A DNA stretch of 38,868 nucleotides from Candidatus Enterococcus murrayae (GTDB lineage: Bacteria > Bacillota > Bacilli > Lactobacillales > Enterococcaceae), in contig NZ_JAFLVR010000012.1 in the NCBI RefSeq assembly GCF_017315985.1, positions 119,972-158,839 on the forward strand. Direction: 5' to 3'. Below the pieces are notes generated by a model. The model was not told where the DNA came from, searched no databases, and was given only the letters and a program-made list of their open reading frames with translations. Positions 32,589-38,868 of the stretch are shown one piece after another. Every line of letters begins with the position of its first letter. Position 1 is the first letter of the stretch. The position numbers and the translations under genes were made by a program.

Positions 32589-32613
32589 GCTCTACTCCTG
32601 ACCGAGTAGGGCT
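32579..32613 (-). terminator. Minus-strand terminator, possible end of a short RNA
   Basis: On the minus strand AGCCCTACTC and GAGTAGAGCT form a stem with a 6-nt loop, followed by TTTTTTTT. No minus-strand protein gene lies upstream within the spacer. A -10-like TATAAT on the same strand (about 32661-32656) would give a transcript of about 70-75 nt ending here. Confidence 0.6.
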
Positions 32614-32740
32614 TATGTGTTTCTAGCATTCTGAATCTGTACTTTTTGCCAGTCTATTATAGTATAAGAGCCAGTTTTTAATAAAGGCTTCGGTGCAGTT
32701 ATTGAAGCGTATTTATCTTTACATTTCATTCGCAATAATT

Positions 32741-32764
32741 TCTTGCCACAGCGCTATGGCAAGA
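32741..32764. promoter_or_regulatory. 24-bp dyad, likely site of the LicR-type regulator
   Basis: TCTTGCCA and TGGCAAGA form a perfect 8-bp inverted repeat with 8 bp between, directly upstream of the weak promoter of the PTS operon. Activators of the LicR/MtlR group bind such sites near -35; the link is inference. Confidence 0.55.
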
Positions 32765-32777
32765 CTTTGTATTCCTT

Positions 32778-32793
32778 TTGTAAACGCTATCTT
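32778..32793. promoter_or_regulatory. cre-like CcpA site
   Basis: TTGTAAACGCTATCTT matches the cre consensus WTGNAANCGNWNNCAW at all but one defined position. It overlaps the presumed promoter, which would give glucose repression of the PTS operon. Confidence 0.6.
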
Positions 32794-32831
32794 ATATGAT
32801 CAAGTTATCGAAGGAAAGGATGGTTTGATCA

Positions 32832-32921
32832 ATGAGTAGATGTTCAAAAAATTTATGTGAGGAGGGAATGCCGCAGCTCGCCGGTTTGACGGCGAATGAA
32901 GAGGAACAAGGAAAACGCTAG
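32832..32921 (+). CDS. Possible 29-aa cysteine-containing small protein
   Basis: An ATG with AAAGGA 11 nt ahead opens 29 codons reading MSRCSKNLCEEGMPQLAGLT and then an acidic, polar end. Two cysteines lie four residues apart (CSKNLC). It lies in the leader of the PTS operon, between the cre site and the EIIB gene. It may be a leader peptide, a genuine small protein or the beginning of a lost gene. Confidence 0.3.
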   Translation: MSRCSKNLCEEGMPQLAGLTANEEEQGKR

Positions 32922-32998
32922 TGTTCATTGATTTTGCTCAAGACAACGATGGAAAATGGTACATTGGATAAAGTAAAAAAAGATTAGGAGGAATTAGG

Positions 32999-33316
32999 AT
33001 GAAAAAAGCGCTAATTATTTGTGCAGGCGGGATGTCTTCTTCGATCATCGCCAAAAAAACAACGGAAAATTTGCAGAAAGGCGGAAAGGATATCGAGGTG
33101 AACGCCACTTCTCAATCACAAGGAGCAACGATTATCGGAAAAGATGAATATGAGCTGTATCTGGTAAGTCCACAAACGAAAATGTATTTTGACAGTTTGG
33201 AAAAGGCGGCGAATAAGTTTAATAAGCCTATTGTTAATATCCCGCCGCAGGCATACGTACCGATTCCAATGGGGATAGACAAGTTATCGAAGCTGATTAC
33301 AGACAATATTGATTAA
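32999..33316 (+). CDS. PTS lactose/cellobiose-family EIIB
   Basis: A 105-aa cytoplasmic EIIB protein that passes phosphate from EIIA to the incoming sugar. The N-terminus MKKALIICAGGMSSSIIAKK carries the phospho-cysteine C8 in the CAGGMSSS loop, standard for the Lac/chitobiose group. Length is normal. ATG with GGAGG 7 nt ahead. First gene of a five-gene unit with a LicR-type regulator, EIIA, a membrane protein and EIIC. Substrate not deducible: no glycosidase is encoded nearby. Confidence 0.92.
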   Translation: MKKALIICAGGMSSSIIAKKTTENLQKGGKDIEVNATSQSQGATIIGKDEYELYLVSPQTKMYFDSLEKAANKFNKPIVNIPPQAYVPIPMGIDKLSKLITDNID

Positions 33317-33328
33317 GGATTGATTGAT

Positions 33329-35350
33329 ATGTTGAGCAAAAGAGAGGCACAAATTCTTAAATTACTTTTTGATTGCAAGTATACCTATTTGACGAGCCAA
33401 GAAATCGCCTCTGGTATCGACGTTTCAAATCGTACCGCTAGAAAATATCTACATCAATTAGAGGACACGTTAAAAGGAAAAGGCCTGGCAGTAATCGAAG
33501 GCAAGCAGGGCAACGGGTACAGATTGAAAATAAACAAGCCGAAGGAGTTCGATGAATTTTACTACCAAGAGGTGAAAAGTAATTGTGCCTCAAAGGACAT
33601 TCGAACGATTCAGGAATCGATTGACCGGCAGTACTATATTTTGAATCACCTGTTTTTTGAACGAAGTGAGGTTTATGTCGATTGTTTAGCAGATGAATTG
33701 TATGTTTCTCGCTCAACGATTTCAAATGACTTAGTTGAGATAAAAAAATTATTAAACCCCTATTTGATAGAGCTCCAGAGTAAGAATAATAAAGGGATCT
33801 TCGTGGTTGGAAGCGAGCAGAACATTCGCCACTTCATCATGAACTATTTCTTCATGGATCGTTTACACGACAATTTATTTACGTTTTCGATGTATGCGAA
33901 TTTATTAGAGGGCATAAGTATCGAAGAAATCGTCATCATTGTTCTGGATGAGTGCCGAGAATCTCAACTAAAGCTTTCTGATTTTATCGTCTACAACCTA
34001 GTGCTTCATATCGGATTAGCGATCAAGCGAATCCAAAACGGGTTTCAAATGGATATCCCAGCGCCAATGGTGGTTGAAGCTAAATCAGTCGAATATCAAA
34101 CAGCGCTTAAAATAATCACTAGAATCGAAGAAACGATCGATCTCACTTTTTCTGCGGAAGAGGCGGATTATATTGCTCTTCATTTGAGGAATAAGATCAC
34201 GGCCAAGACGATTTTTCAAAAGGCAGAATTTAGTGAAGCTGAGATCAGAGCACAGTTGTTGGATACATTGAAGCAAATTGATCAGGTAACAGAGTACACA
34301 CTAGAAGACGACACGATCTTAATTGATGGTCTGATGATGCACTTCATTCCTCTTTTGACTAGGCTTCAAAATGGTTCCAGCATGGAGAATCCTCTGTTGG
34401 AGGAAATAAAGTCGCAGTATCCCGATCATTTTCAATTAACCGTCGACTATTTTTCACAGATGCCTGTCTTCCAAACCTATCAGGTCACAGATAGCGAATG
34501 GGCGTACATCACGATTCATTTAACCGCGGCAGTAGAGCGATTTTACAACGAGCAAAAGGCGCATGTGCTAGTCATTTGCGCGACAGGCTTAGGCAGTTCG
34601 CAAATGATAAAAAATCGTCTTGAAAGAGAGTTTGGTACAAAAATATTGATTGAGAAGGTCATCAGCTATTATGAGATCGCTAACCAAGACCTGGATCACA
34701 TCGATTTGATCATTTCTACGATTAATTTGCGGAATATGGTCCTGAATGTGCCGATAGTAAATGTCAGTGTGTTTCTCAGAGAAGAGGATATTCGAAATAT
34801 CAACCATGAGATATCCAGCTTTAAAGGGGTGAAGCTCACGCATTCATTAACAGAAAATGAACCTTCTTTCGTCAAGGAACGAGTGCGCTTAATAAAAGCC
34901 TGCTTCAAACCGGAATTGTTTTATCTGATTGATAGAAAAACAGAGAAGGATGCAGTGATAAAGGAGCTGGTTACACGGATCGAGCGTGTCGAGCACCAGG
35001 ACCTATACGAAAGCTTCTCAAAGCAATTACTGCTGAGGGAATCCTACAGCTCCGTCGTTTTTTCAGAATATCTGGCTGTTCCGCATCCGATTGAAGCGTT
35101 GACGAACGAAGCCCATGTTGCCATTGCGGTCGCAAAAGACGGGATCGACTGGGGAGCAGAATCATCAACGATCCAGCTGGTATTCTTGCTTTCGCCAGAT
35201 AAGCTAGGAAAATTTGAGATCGAAAAAATTAGTCAAATGCTAATGGAAATTATTGAAGATAATCAGTTTAGAGAGCGATTAATCACTAGTGAAAGCTTTG
35301 ACCAATTTATTGAAGCTTTCACCAATCAACTAGAGAAAAAATCCTGTTAG
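33329..35350 (+). CDS. LicR/MtlR-type PTS-responsive transcription regulator
   Basis: A 673-aa regulator with, in order, HTH_11 (1-70, YLTSQEIASGIDVSNRTARK), a second Mga-like HTH (about 90-150, YVDCLADELYVSRSTISNDL), two PRDs (about 180-290 and 300-400; YIALHLRNKI and YITIHLTAAVE mark their ends), an EIIB-Gat-like domain with cysteine C417 in VICATGLGSSQ, and an EIIA-Mtl-like domain (about 530-673) with the histidine of AVPHPIEAL near residue 586. Phosphorylation of these sites would report sugar flow and set activity at the promoter ahead of EIIB. ATG at 33329 with AAGGA 9 nt ahead; a TTG three codons earlier is also possible. Confidence 0.9.
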   Translation: MLSKREAQILKLLFDCKYTYLTSQEIASGIDVSNRTARKYLHQLEDTLKGKGLAVIEGKQGNGYRLKINKPKEFDEFYYQEVKSNCASKDIRTIQESIDRQYYILNHLFFERSEVYVDCLADELYVSRSTISNDLVEIKKLLNPYLIELQSKNNKGIFVVGSEQNIRHFIMNYFFMDRLHDNLFTFSMYANLLEGISIEEIVIIVLDECRESQLKLSDFIVYNLVLHIGLAIKRIQNGFQMDIPAPMVVEAKSVEYQTALKIITRIEETIDLTFSAEEADYIALHLRNKITAKTIFQKAEFSEAEIRAQLLDTLKQIDQVTEYTLEDDTILIDGLMMHFIPLLTRLQNGSSMENPLLEEIKSQYPDHFQLTVDYFSQMPVFQTYQVTDSEWAYITIHLTAAVERFYNEQKAHVLVICATGLGSSQMIKNRLEREFGTKILIEKVISYYEIANQDLDHIDLIISTINLRNMVLNVPIVNVSVFLREEDIRNINHEISSFKGVKLTHSLTENEPSFVKERVRLIKACFKPELFYLIDRKTEKDAVIKELVTRIERVEHQDLYESFSKQLLLRESYSSVVFSEYLAVPHPIEALTNEAHVAIAVAKDGIDWGAESSTIQLVFLLSPDKLGKFEIEKISQMLMEIIEDNQFRERLITSESFDQFIEAFTNQLEKKSC

Positions 35351-35362
35351 GGAGGGAACAAA

Positions 35363-35677
35363 ATGGATTCAGAAAAATTACAAGAAGTCGCTTTCCAGAT
35401 TATTTTAAGCAGCGGCGATGCTAGAACCTTGGTTCATGAAGCATTTGCGCAAATGCGAGCAGAAAAATTTAATGATGCTGAGTCTCTATTAAATGAAGCG
35501 AATGACTCGCTGGTGAAGGCCCATAAGGTACAGACAGAACTGCTTCAGCAATATGCGAACGGGGAGCGGATCGAGATGGAGATTATTATGGTCCACGCAC
35601 AGGACCATTTGATGACAACGATGACTCTGAGAGAAGTCGCGTTAGAGATGCTGTCACTATATAAAAAGGTTTCATAA
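35363..35677 (+). CDS. PTS lactose/cellobiose-family EIIA
   Basis: A 104-aa helical trimeric EIIA of the Lac type. It takes phosphate from HPr and hands it to EIIB. The sequence starts EKLQEVAFQIILSSGDAR, has a helical middle (FNDAESLLNEANDSLVKAHK) and holds the active histidine in IMVHAQDHLMT. Its size is typical. ATG with GGAGG 7-8 nt ahead; 12 bp behind the regulator gene, so co-transcribed. Confidence 0.93.
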   Translation: MDSEKLQEVAFQIILSSGDARTLVHEAFAQMRAEKFNDAESLLNEANDSLVKAHKVQTELLQQYANGERIEMEIIMVHAQDHLMTTMTLREVALEMLSLYKKVS

Positions 35678-35693
35678 AAGGGGAGAGAAACAA

Positions 35694-36200
35694 ATGAGCA
35701 AACGAAATAGCAATCAATTAAAGAAGGAAACAGCGTTAAAGAATTTCAGATACAGCCGCTTCTTATTACTCAGATATCTCTTGGCAGGATTTTTCTTCGC
35801 AAACCTGTATTGGGCTCTTTTATTAAAAATGAGTCATAGTCCATGGGTCATTTTGCCTGTTCTTTTGATTGCTATTTCGATCCCAGCCATTGCGGAGCAT
35901 CTTCGTTTATACGGATATCCGTCAGATGATGTGAGTGATCAGTTGAAATTTCAGCGATTGTATCAACGAATCCAATTATCAATCAATGGTATCCTGCTCA
36001 TTTCAATCTTAACAAATATCGGATATAGCGATTTGTTTCCGTTTCTTTCCGATACCTTCGCCACAAAAGGAGCAATCATTTTTATTCAATTAGTGGGGAT
36101 TTTATTGTCTGAAGTTGTTCTGCGCAGAGTGAAAAAGATCTATCAGCAGCAGGATAAGCACCTGTCATATATCACAGAATTTATCAAACTTAATAAATAG
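35694..36200 (+). CDS. Membrane protein of unknown function within PTS operon
   Basis: A 168-aa integral membrane protein not recognised as a PTS part. Four hydrophobic segments lie at about 23-45 (FLLLRYLLAGFFFANLYWAL), 51-70, 97-117 and 124-142. Both ends are basic (MSKRNSNQLKK; RRVKKIYQQQDKH). The loop between segments two and three (RLYGYPSDDVSDQLKFQRLY) faces either side. ATG 16 bp behind the EIIA gene with AGGGGAG ahead. It may help EIIC assembly or be a small accessory permease; no evidence decides. Such a protein between EIIA and EIIC is not part of textbook Lac-family operons. Confidence 0.7.
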   Translation: MSKRNSNQLKKETALKNFRYSRFLLLRYLLAGFFFANLYWALLLKMSHSPWVILPVLLIAISIPAIAEHLRLYGYPSDDVSDQLKFQRLYQRIQLSINGILLISILTNIGYSDLFPFLSDTFATKGAIIFIQLVGILLSEVVLRRVKKIYQQQDKHLSYITEFIKLNK

Positions 36201-36216
36201 AGAGTGAGTGAAAAAA

Positions 36217-37587
36217 ATGGACGGATCAAACAGCAGGTTATTTACATTTTTGGAAAAGTCTTTAATGGGACCGATGGGGAAGCTGGCCCAGTTTAAGATC
36301 GTTCGAGCGATTATGGGCGCAGGGATGGGTGCCATTCCCTTTACGATCGTCGGGTCAATGTTCTTGGTATTTAATATTTTGCCGATGACAATGCCGTTTT
36401 TAGAAGGTATTTTTAATTCAACATTCTTCAAGATCAGTGATTTGTATATGTTAGCCAACAGTACGACAATGGGGATTCTAGCTTTGTATTTCTGTGTAGG
36501 ATTGGGCTATGAATATACGAAAATCATCGCTGAAGAAGAAGATTTAAATGTAGCTCCATTAACAGGTGCGCTATTGTCTATGTTTGCATTCTTTTTATCA
36601 ATTCCGCAATTAGTGATTGAAAACGGGAGTATCGTACGTTTGACAAACGCTGATGAAGCTATTATTAATGGATGGGCAATAGGAGCCGATGGGGTCTCAC
36701 GCTTAGGAACAGTAGGTATTTTTACCGGAATCATCATGGCGGTCATCGCTGTTCAGCTCTATCGCTTGTGTGTCGCTAGAAATTGGGTCATCAAAATGCC
36801 GGAGGAAGTACCAGAAGGTGTTTCAAGAGCCTTTACAGCCCTAGTACCTGCATTTATCGTGGCATTTGTCGTTTTGATCATCACAGGTATCTTGGTGGTA
36901 TTCAATACGGATATTTTCCAATTGATCGCTGTTCCATTCGGCTTTGTGACAAGCCTGACGAGCAGCTGGATCGGGGTCATGGTTATTTACTTCTTAGTAC
37001 ATGCATTATGGCTGGTAGGTATTCATGGCGCGAACATTATCTTCTCACTGATCACACCAATCACATTAGGAAATTTAGCGCTAAATGCAGAAGGTGCACA
37101 TATTCCTTTGGCGGGAGAATTCAATAATGCCTTTGTAACCGTTGGCGGCTCAGGAGCAACTCTAGGATTATGTTTCTTCTTAGTGTATATGGCAAAATCT
37201 GAGCAGCTGAAGGTTCTGGGAAAAGCCGCACTAGTTCCAGCAATCTTCAATATCAATGAGCCGATGATCTTCGGTATTCCATTGATCTATAATCCATATC
37301 TTGCGATTCCGTTCTTCTTAGCACCAATGGCCTCCGCAACAATCGGCTATTTCGCGATTCAATTAGAATTGATTCGTCCAGTCATCGCTAATATGCCTTG
37401 GCCATCACCAGTAGGTATCGGAGCATTCATTAGTACCGGGGGAGATTGGAAAGCAGCGGTTGTCGCTGTAATATGTGCAGTAGTATCCTTTGTCATCTAT
37501 CTGCCATTTGCCAAATCTTATGACCTTCGATTAGTGAAGGATGAAGCTGAAAACGCTGCAGAAAGCACAACAGAAGGATTAGTATAA
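36217..37587 (+). CDS. PTS lactose/cellobiose-family EIIC
   Basis: A 456-aa membrane permease of the Lac/cellobiose EIIC group, translocating the sugar while EIIB phosphorylates it. About ten membrane segments; typical parts are FLEKSLMGPMGKLAQFKIVR at the start, LALYFCVGLGYEY, the histidine/glycine-rich HALWLVGIHGANI and the substrate-loop FNINEPMIFGIPLIYNP. The ATG at 36217 (GAG 8 nt ahead) is preferred to a GTG at 36208. Last gene of the operon, followed by a strong terminator. Confidence 0.93.
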   Translation: MDGSNSRLFTFLEKSLMGPMGKLAQFKIVRAIMGAGMGAIPFTIVGSMFLVFNILPMTMPFLEGIFNSTFFKISDLYMLANSTTMGILALYFCVGLGYEYTKIIAEEEDLNVAPLTGALLSMFAFFLSIPQLVIENGSIVRLTNADEAIINGWAIGADGVSRLGTVGIFTGIIMAVIAVQLYRLCVARNWVIKMPEEVPEGVSRAFTALVPAFIVAFVVLIITGILVVFNTDIFQLIAVPFGFVTSLTSSWIGVMVIYFLVHALWLVGIHGANIIFSLITPITLGNLALNAEGAHIPLAGEFNNAFVTVGGSGATLGLCFFLVYMAKSEQLKVLGKAALVPAIFNINEPMIFGIPLIYNPYLAIPFFLAPMASATIGYFAIQLELIRPVIANMPWPSPVGIGAFISTGGDWKAAVVAVICAVVSFVIYLPFAKSYDLRLVKDEAENAAESTTEGLV

Positions 37588-37627
37588 ACGAAAAAATGAT
37601 CTAGTGTGGTTTTGAGAAAATTCCCAA

Positions 37628-37669
37628 AAGAAATCCCTGCTCCTCGCCGAGCAGGGATTTCTTGTTTTT
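37628..37669 (+). terminator. Terminator of the PTS operon
   Basis: AAGAAATCCCTGCTC and GAGCAGGGATTTCTT form a perfect 15-bp stem with a 6-nt loop, followed by GTTTTT. Confidence 0.92.
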
Positions 37670-37765
37670 AGCACTTTCTCATATTAAAAATATAAATCAT
37701 GAAATTAATATTCAATTACGATAGCGGATGCGCTATCATAAATATACAAAGAAACCTCAATTTGA

Positions 37766-37894
37766 TTTCATAAGGCGGAAGGAGTAAATAAATTAAAAGA
37801 TTTTTCAAATTCGATTCCTGAAAAAGATTCTGCTAAAAACGTTAAAAAACGGTATGAGAAAGGAGAACTTCAATGGGCAAAATTGATGAATTAA
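37766..37894 (+). pseudogene. Start-less fragment overlapping the XRE gene, possible toxin relic
   Basis: 42 codons before a TAA at 37892, reading in part LKDFSNSIPEKDSAKNVKK and RYEKGELQWAKLMN. It has no ATG/GTG/TTG start; the frame begins after a TGA at 37763. An AAGGAG motif lies inside it, and its end overlaps the XRE gene by 22 bp in another frame, as toxin genes often overlap their antitoxin genes. It does not match a toxin family I know. Confidence 0.3.
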
Positions 37895-38148
37895 TTAATA
37901 AGAAAAAAGCTGAAAGTGCAATTTTTGCTACGGAGTATGAAAAGGAAGCACAACGCTTAGATATTGCGATTGCTTTAACTCAATTGCGAAAAGAATTAGG
38001 GCTAACCCAGCGTGAATTGGCTGAAAAAGTAGGGAAACCCCAATCAACCATTGCTAGGATTGAAAATGGATCAATGAATCCAAGCTTGACTATTCTCCAT
38101 GAAATTGCAACTAAAGTAGGAAAAGAGCTACATGTAGAGTTTAAGTAG
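37873..38148 (+). CDS. XRE-family HTH protein, HigA-type antitoxin-like
   Basis: A 91-aa protein. Residues 1-30 form a charged helix (MGKIDELINKKKAESAIFAT), and residues 32-88 are a Cro/C1-type HTH: IALTQLRKELGLTQRELAEK, then PQSTIARIENGSMNPSLTIL and the end IATKVGKELHVEF. This layout matches HigA-type antitoxins encoded behind a RelE/HigB toxin. No intact toxin gene is present ahead of it; only a start-less fragment overlaps. ATG with AAAGGAG 7 nt ahead. It may be a solitary antitoxin or a general regulator. Confidence 0.78.
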   Translation: MGKIDELINKKKAESAIFATEYEKEAQRLDIAIALTQLRKELGLTQRELAEKVGKPQSTIARIENGSMNPSLTILHEIATKVGKELHVEFK

Positions 38149-38163
38149 TTTTGATCAATTACA

Positions 38164-38196
38164 GAAAAATCGGTAAATCAGTAGGCGCGATTTTTC
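38164..38196 (+). terminator. Probable terminator after XRE gene
   Basis: GAAAAATCG and CGATTTTTC form a 9-bp stem with a 15-nt loop. The T residues lie inside the stem, so its strength is uncertain. Confidence 0.4.
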
Positions 38197-38333
38197 GTAA
38201 AGATACTTCTCCAAAAGTTGGCGAAGTCTACATACAATTATCAAATAGAAGTCTGATTTCACATTAATTTATTGTACTAGAAACGCTTTGAAAAAAAATC
38301 AATTGTTTTCTCTAGTCGTTCTTATTCACATGG

Positions 38334-38339
38334 TACAAT
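38334..38339 (+). promoter_or_regulatory. -10-like box before DUF1989 gene
   Basis: TACAAT stands 41 bp before the ATG at 38380. No good -35 is found 17 bp upstream, so the promoter is tentative. Confidence 0.4.
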
Positions 38340-38379
38340 AATACGTGAAAAAATGAGTGAGAAGATTGGAGAAGATAAA

Positions 38380-38868
38380 ATGGAAAAAGAATATATTGTA
38401 GAGGCGAGAACAGGAATAAACATTAAAGTGAATGAAGGAGAGCTAGTCGAAATAATCGATTTAGCAGGGCAACAAGTCGTAGATTTCTTTGCGCTAAATC
38501 AAATAAATCCTAAAGAATTTTTATCAGCAGGGGTCACCATAGATTGTAACGAAAGCTTGAAAGTTACAGTGGGGGATAGTCTTTATACAAATCATTACAA
38601 AAAAATGTTTACGATAATCGATGATGATGTAAAGGAACATGATTTACTACATCCATGTTGTCGGACGGAAATGTATGATTTCTTTTACAAAACAGGTGAG
38701 AATCATCCTAGCTGTTTATCAAATATTAATAAGGCCCTTCTTGAAACCTTTGATATTCGTAAGGAAGAAATTACGCCTTTTAATATATTTATGTATACTA
38801 AAATATTACCAGATGGAAAAATTTCTGTGGAGCCCCCTAAATCTAAAGAAGGAGATAAAATTGTTTTA
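38380..38868 (+). CDS. DUF1989 (urea carboxylase-associated) family protein, partial
   Basis: The first 163 residues of a DUF1989 protein; the gene continues beyond the window. The family lies near urea carboxylase and amidino-compound breakdown genes in many bacteria and has been linked to guanidine or urea metabolism, but this copy has no such neighbour here. Seen: GELVEIIDLAGQQVVDFFAL (family hallmark), SAGVTIDCNESLKVTVGDSL, DLLHPCCRTEMYDFFY (conserved cysteine pair) and NIFMYTKILPDGKISVEPP. ATG with GGAG 8 nt ahead. No truncation other than the window end. Confidence 0.85.
   Translation, partial: MEKEYIVEARTGINIKVNEGELVEIIDLAGQQVVDFFALNQINPKEFLSAGVTIDCNESLKVTVGDSLYTNHYKKMFTIIDDDVKEHDLLHPCCRTEMYDFFYKTGENHPSCLSNINKALLETFDIRKEEITPFNIFMYTKILPDGKISVEPPKSKEGDKIVL

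Larger units (their letters stand above)
32614..32998. promoter_or_regulatory. Control region ahead of the PTS operon
   Basis: 385 bp with several signals in a row on the plus strand: a 24-bp dyad (32741-32764), a weak promoter region (TTGTAT near 32767, TATGAT near 32795), a cre-like site (32778-32793), TGATCAA/TTGATCA repeats (32797-32803 and 32825-32831) and a 29-codon frame (32832-32921). A further 16-codon frame from GTG at about 32922 reads FIDFAQDNDGKWYIG, possibly debris. This spacing points to a PRD activator plus catabolite control. Confidence 0.5.

Noticed and set aside
32416-32601. Plus-strand 61-codon open frame
   Set aside because: It mirrors the antitoxin-like remnant on the minus strand, which has the more protein-like sequence.
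34589-34908. Minus-strand open frames opposite the LicR-type regulator
   Set aside because: They overlap the strongly supported EIIB domain coding sequence and show no start signals.
1-38868. CRISPR array, tRNA or rRNA genes, complete insertion sequence or prophage
   Set aside because: I found no regularly spaced short repeats, no tRNA or rRNA signature sequence, and no intact transposase, integrase or phage structural gene on either strand.

Overview
The window looks like chromosomal DNA of a low-GC Firmicute, most likely an Enterococcus or close relative. The reasons are AT-rich sequence, strong GGAGG ribosome binding sites with frequent TTG/GTG starts, a T-box-controlled aminoacyl-tRNA synthetase, several PTS operons with PRD regulators, an LPXTG surface protein and CcpA-type cre sites. 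The species call is inference; no rRNA or tRNA gene is present to anchor it.

Layout. 1-575 (-): start of lysyl-tRNA synthetase behind a complete lysine T-box leader. 993-3961 (-): a GT8 glycosyltransferase with a hairpin leader, a TetR-like regulator coupled to an unknown 124-aa protein, and a Cof-type HAD phosphatase; a MerR regulator diverges at 4097. 5049-5885: copy A of a duplicated module encoding a DUF1659 and a DUF2922 small protein, with a long conserved upstream region. 5958-13632: a nucleoside uptake and breakdown locus: a YeiL-like Crp/Fnr regulator divergent from rihB, rbsK, a BMP-family lipoprotein and three ABC transporter genes. The transporter brings nucleosides in, RihB splits off ribose, and RbsK feeds it to the pentose phosphate pathway. 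A palindrome sits about 42 bp before the predicted start site of this operon.

13900-17360 is an AT-rich patch of small, separately ribosome-bound genes and gene debris. Two genes look like immunity proteins of contact-dependent toxins (YezG/DUF600 and SUKH families), but no toxin is present, so it reads as an orphan immunity island. 17634-22790: PRD regulator, 6-phospho-beta-glucosidase and beta-glucoside PTS EIIBCA. 23052-26931: three small regulatory or metabolic units (TetR/short-chain dehydrogenase, a membrane protein, GNAT/LysR), two with clear operator-like inverted repeats.

27027-29262 (-) is copy B of the DUF1659/DUF2922 module, enlarged by two more DUF2922-like genes and an unrecognised 129-aa protein. 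I regard this two-copy module as the best candidate for an undescribed system. 29681-32390: an 870-aa LPXTG surface adhesin with three nearly identical 333-bp pilin-type repeats. 32397-32680 holds a beheaded antitoxin gene and a possible short transcript. 32741-37669: a lactose/cellobiose-family PTS operon (EIIB, LicR-type regulator, EIIA, membrane protein, EIIC) with a 24-bp dyad and a cre site in front and no glycosidase. The window ends with an XRE antitoxin-like gene and the start of a DUF1989 protein.
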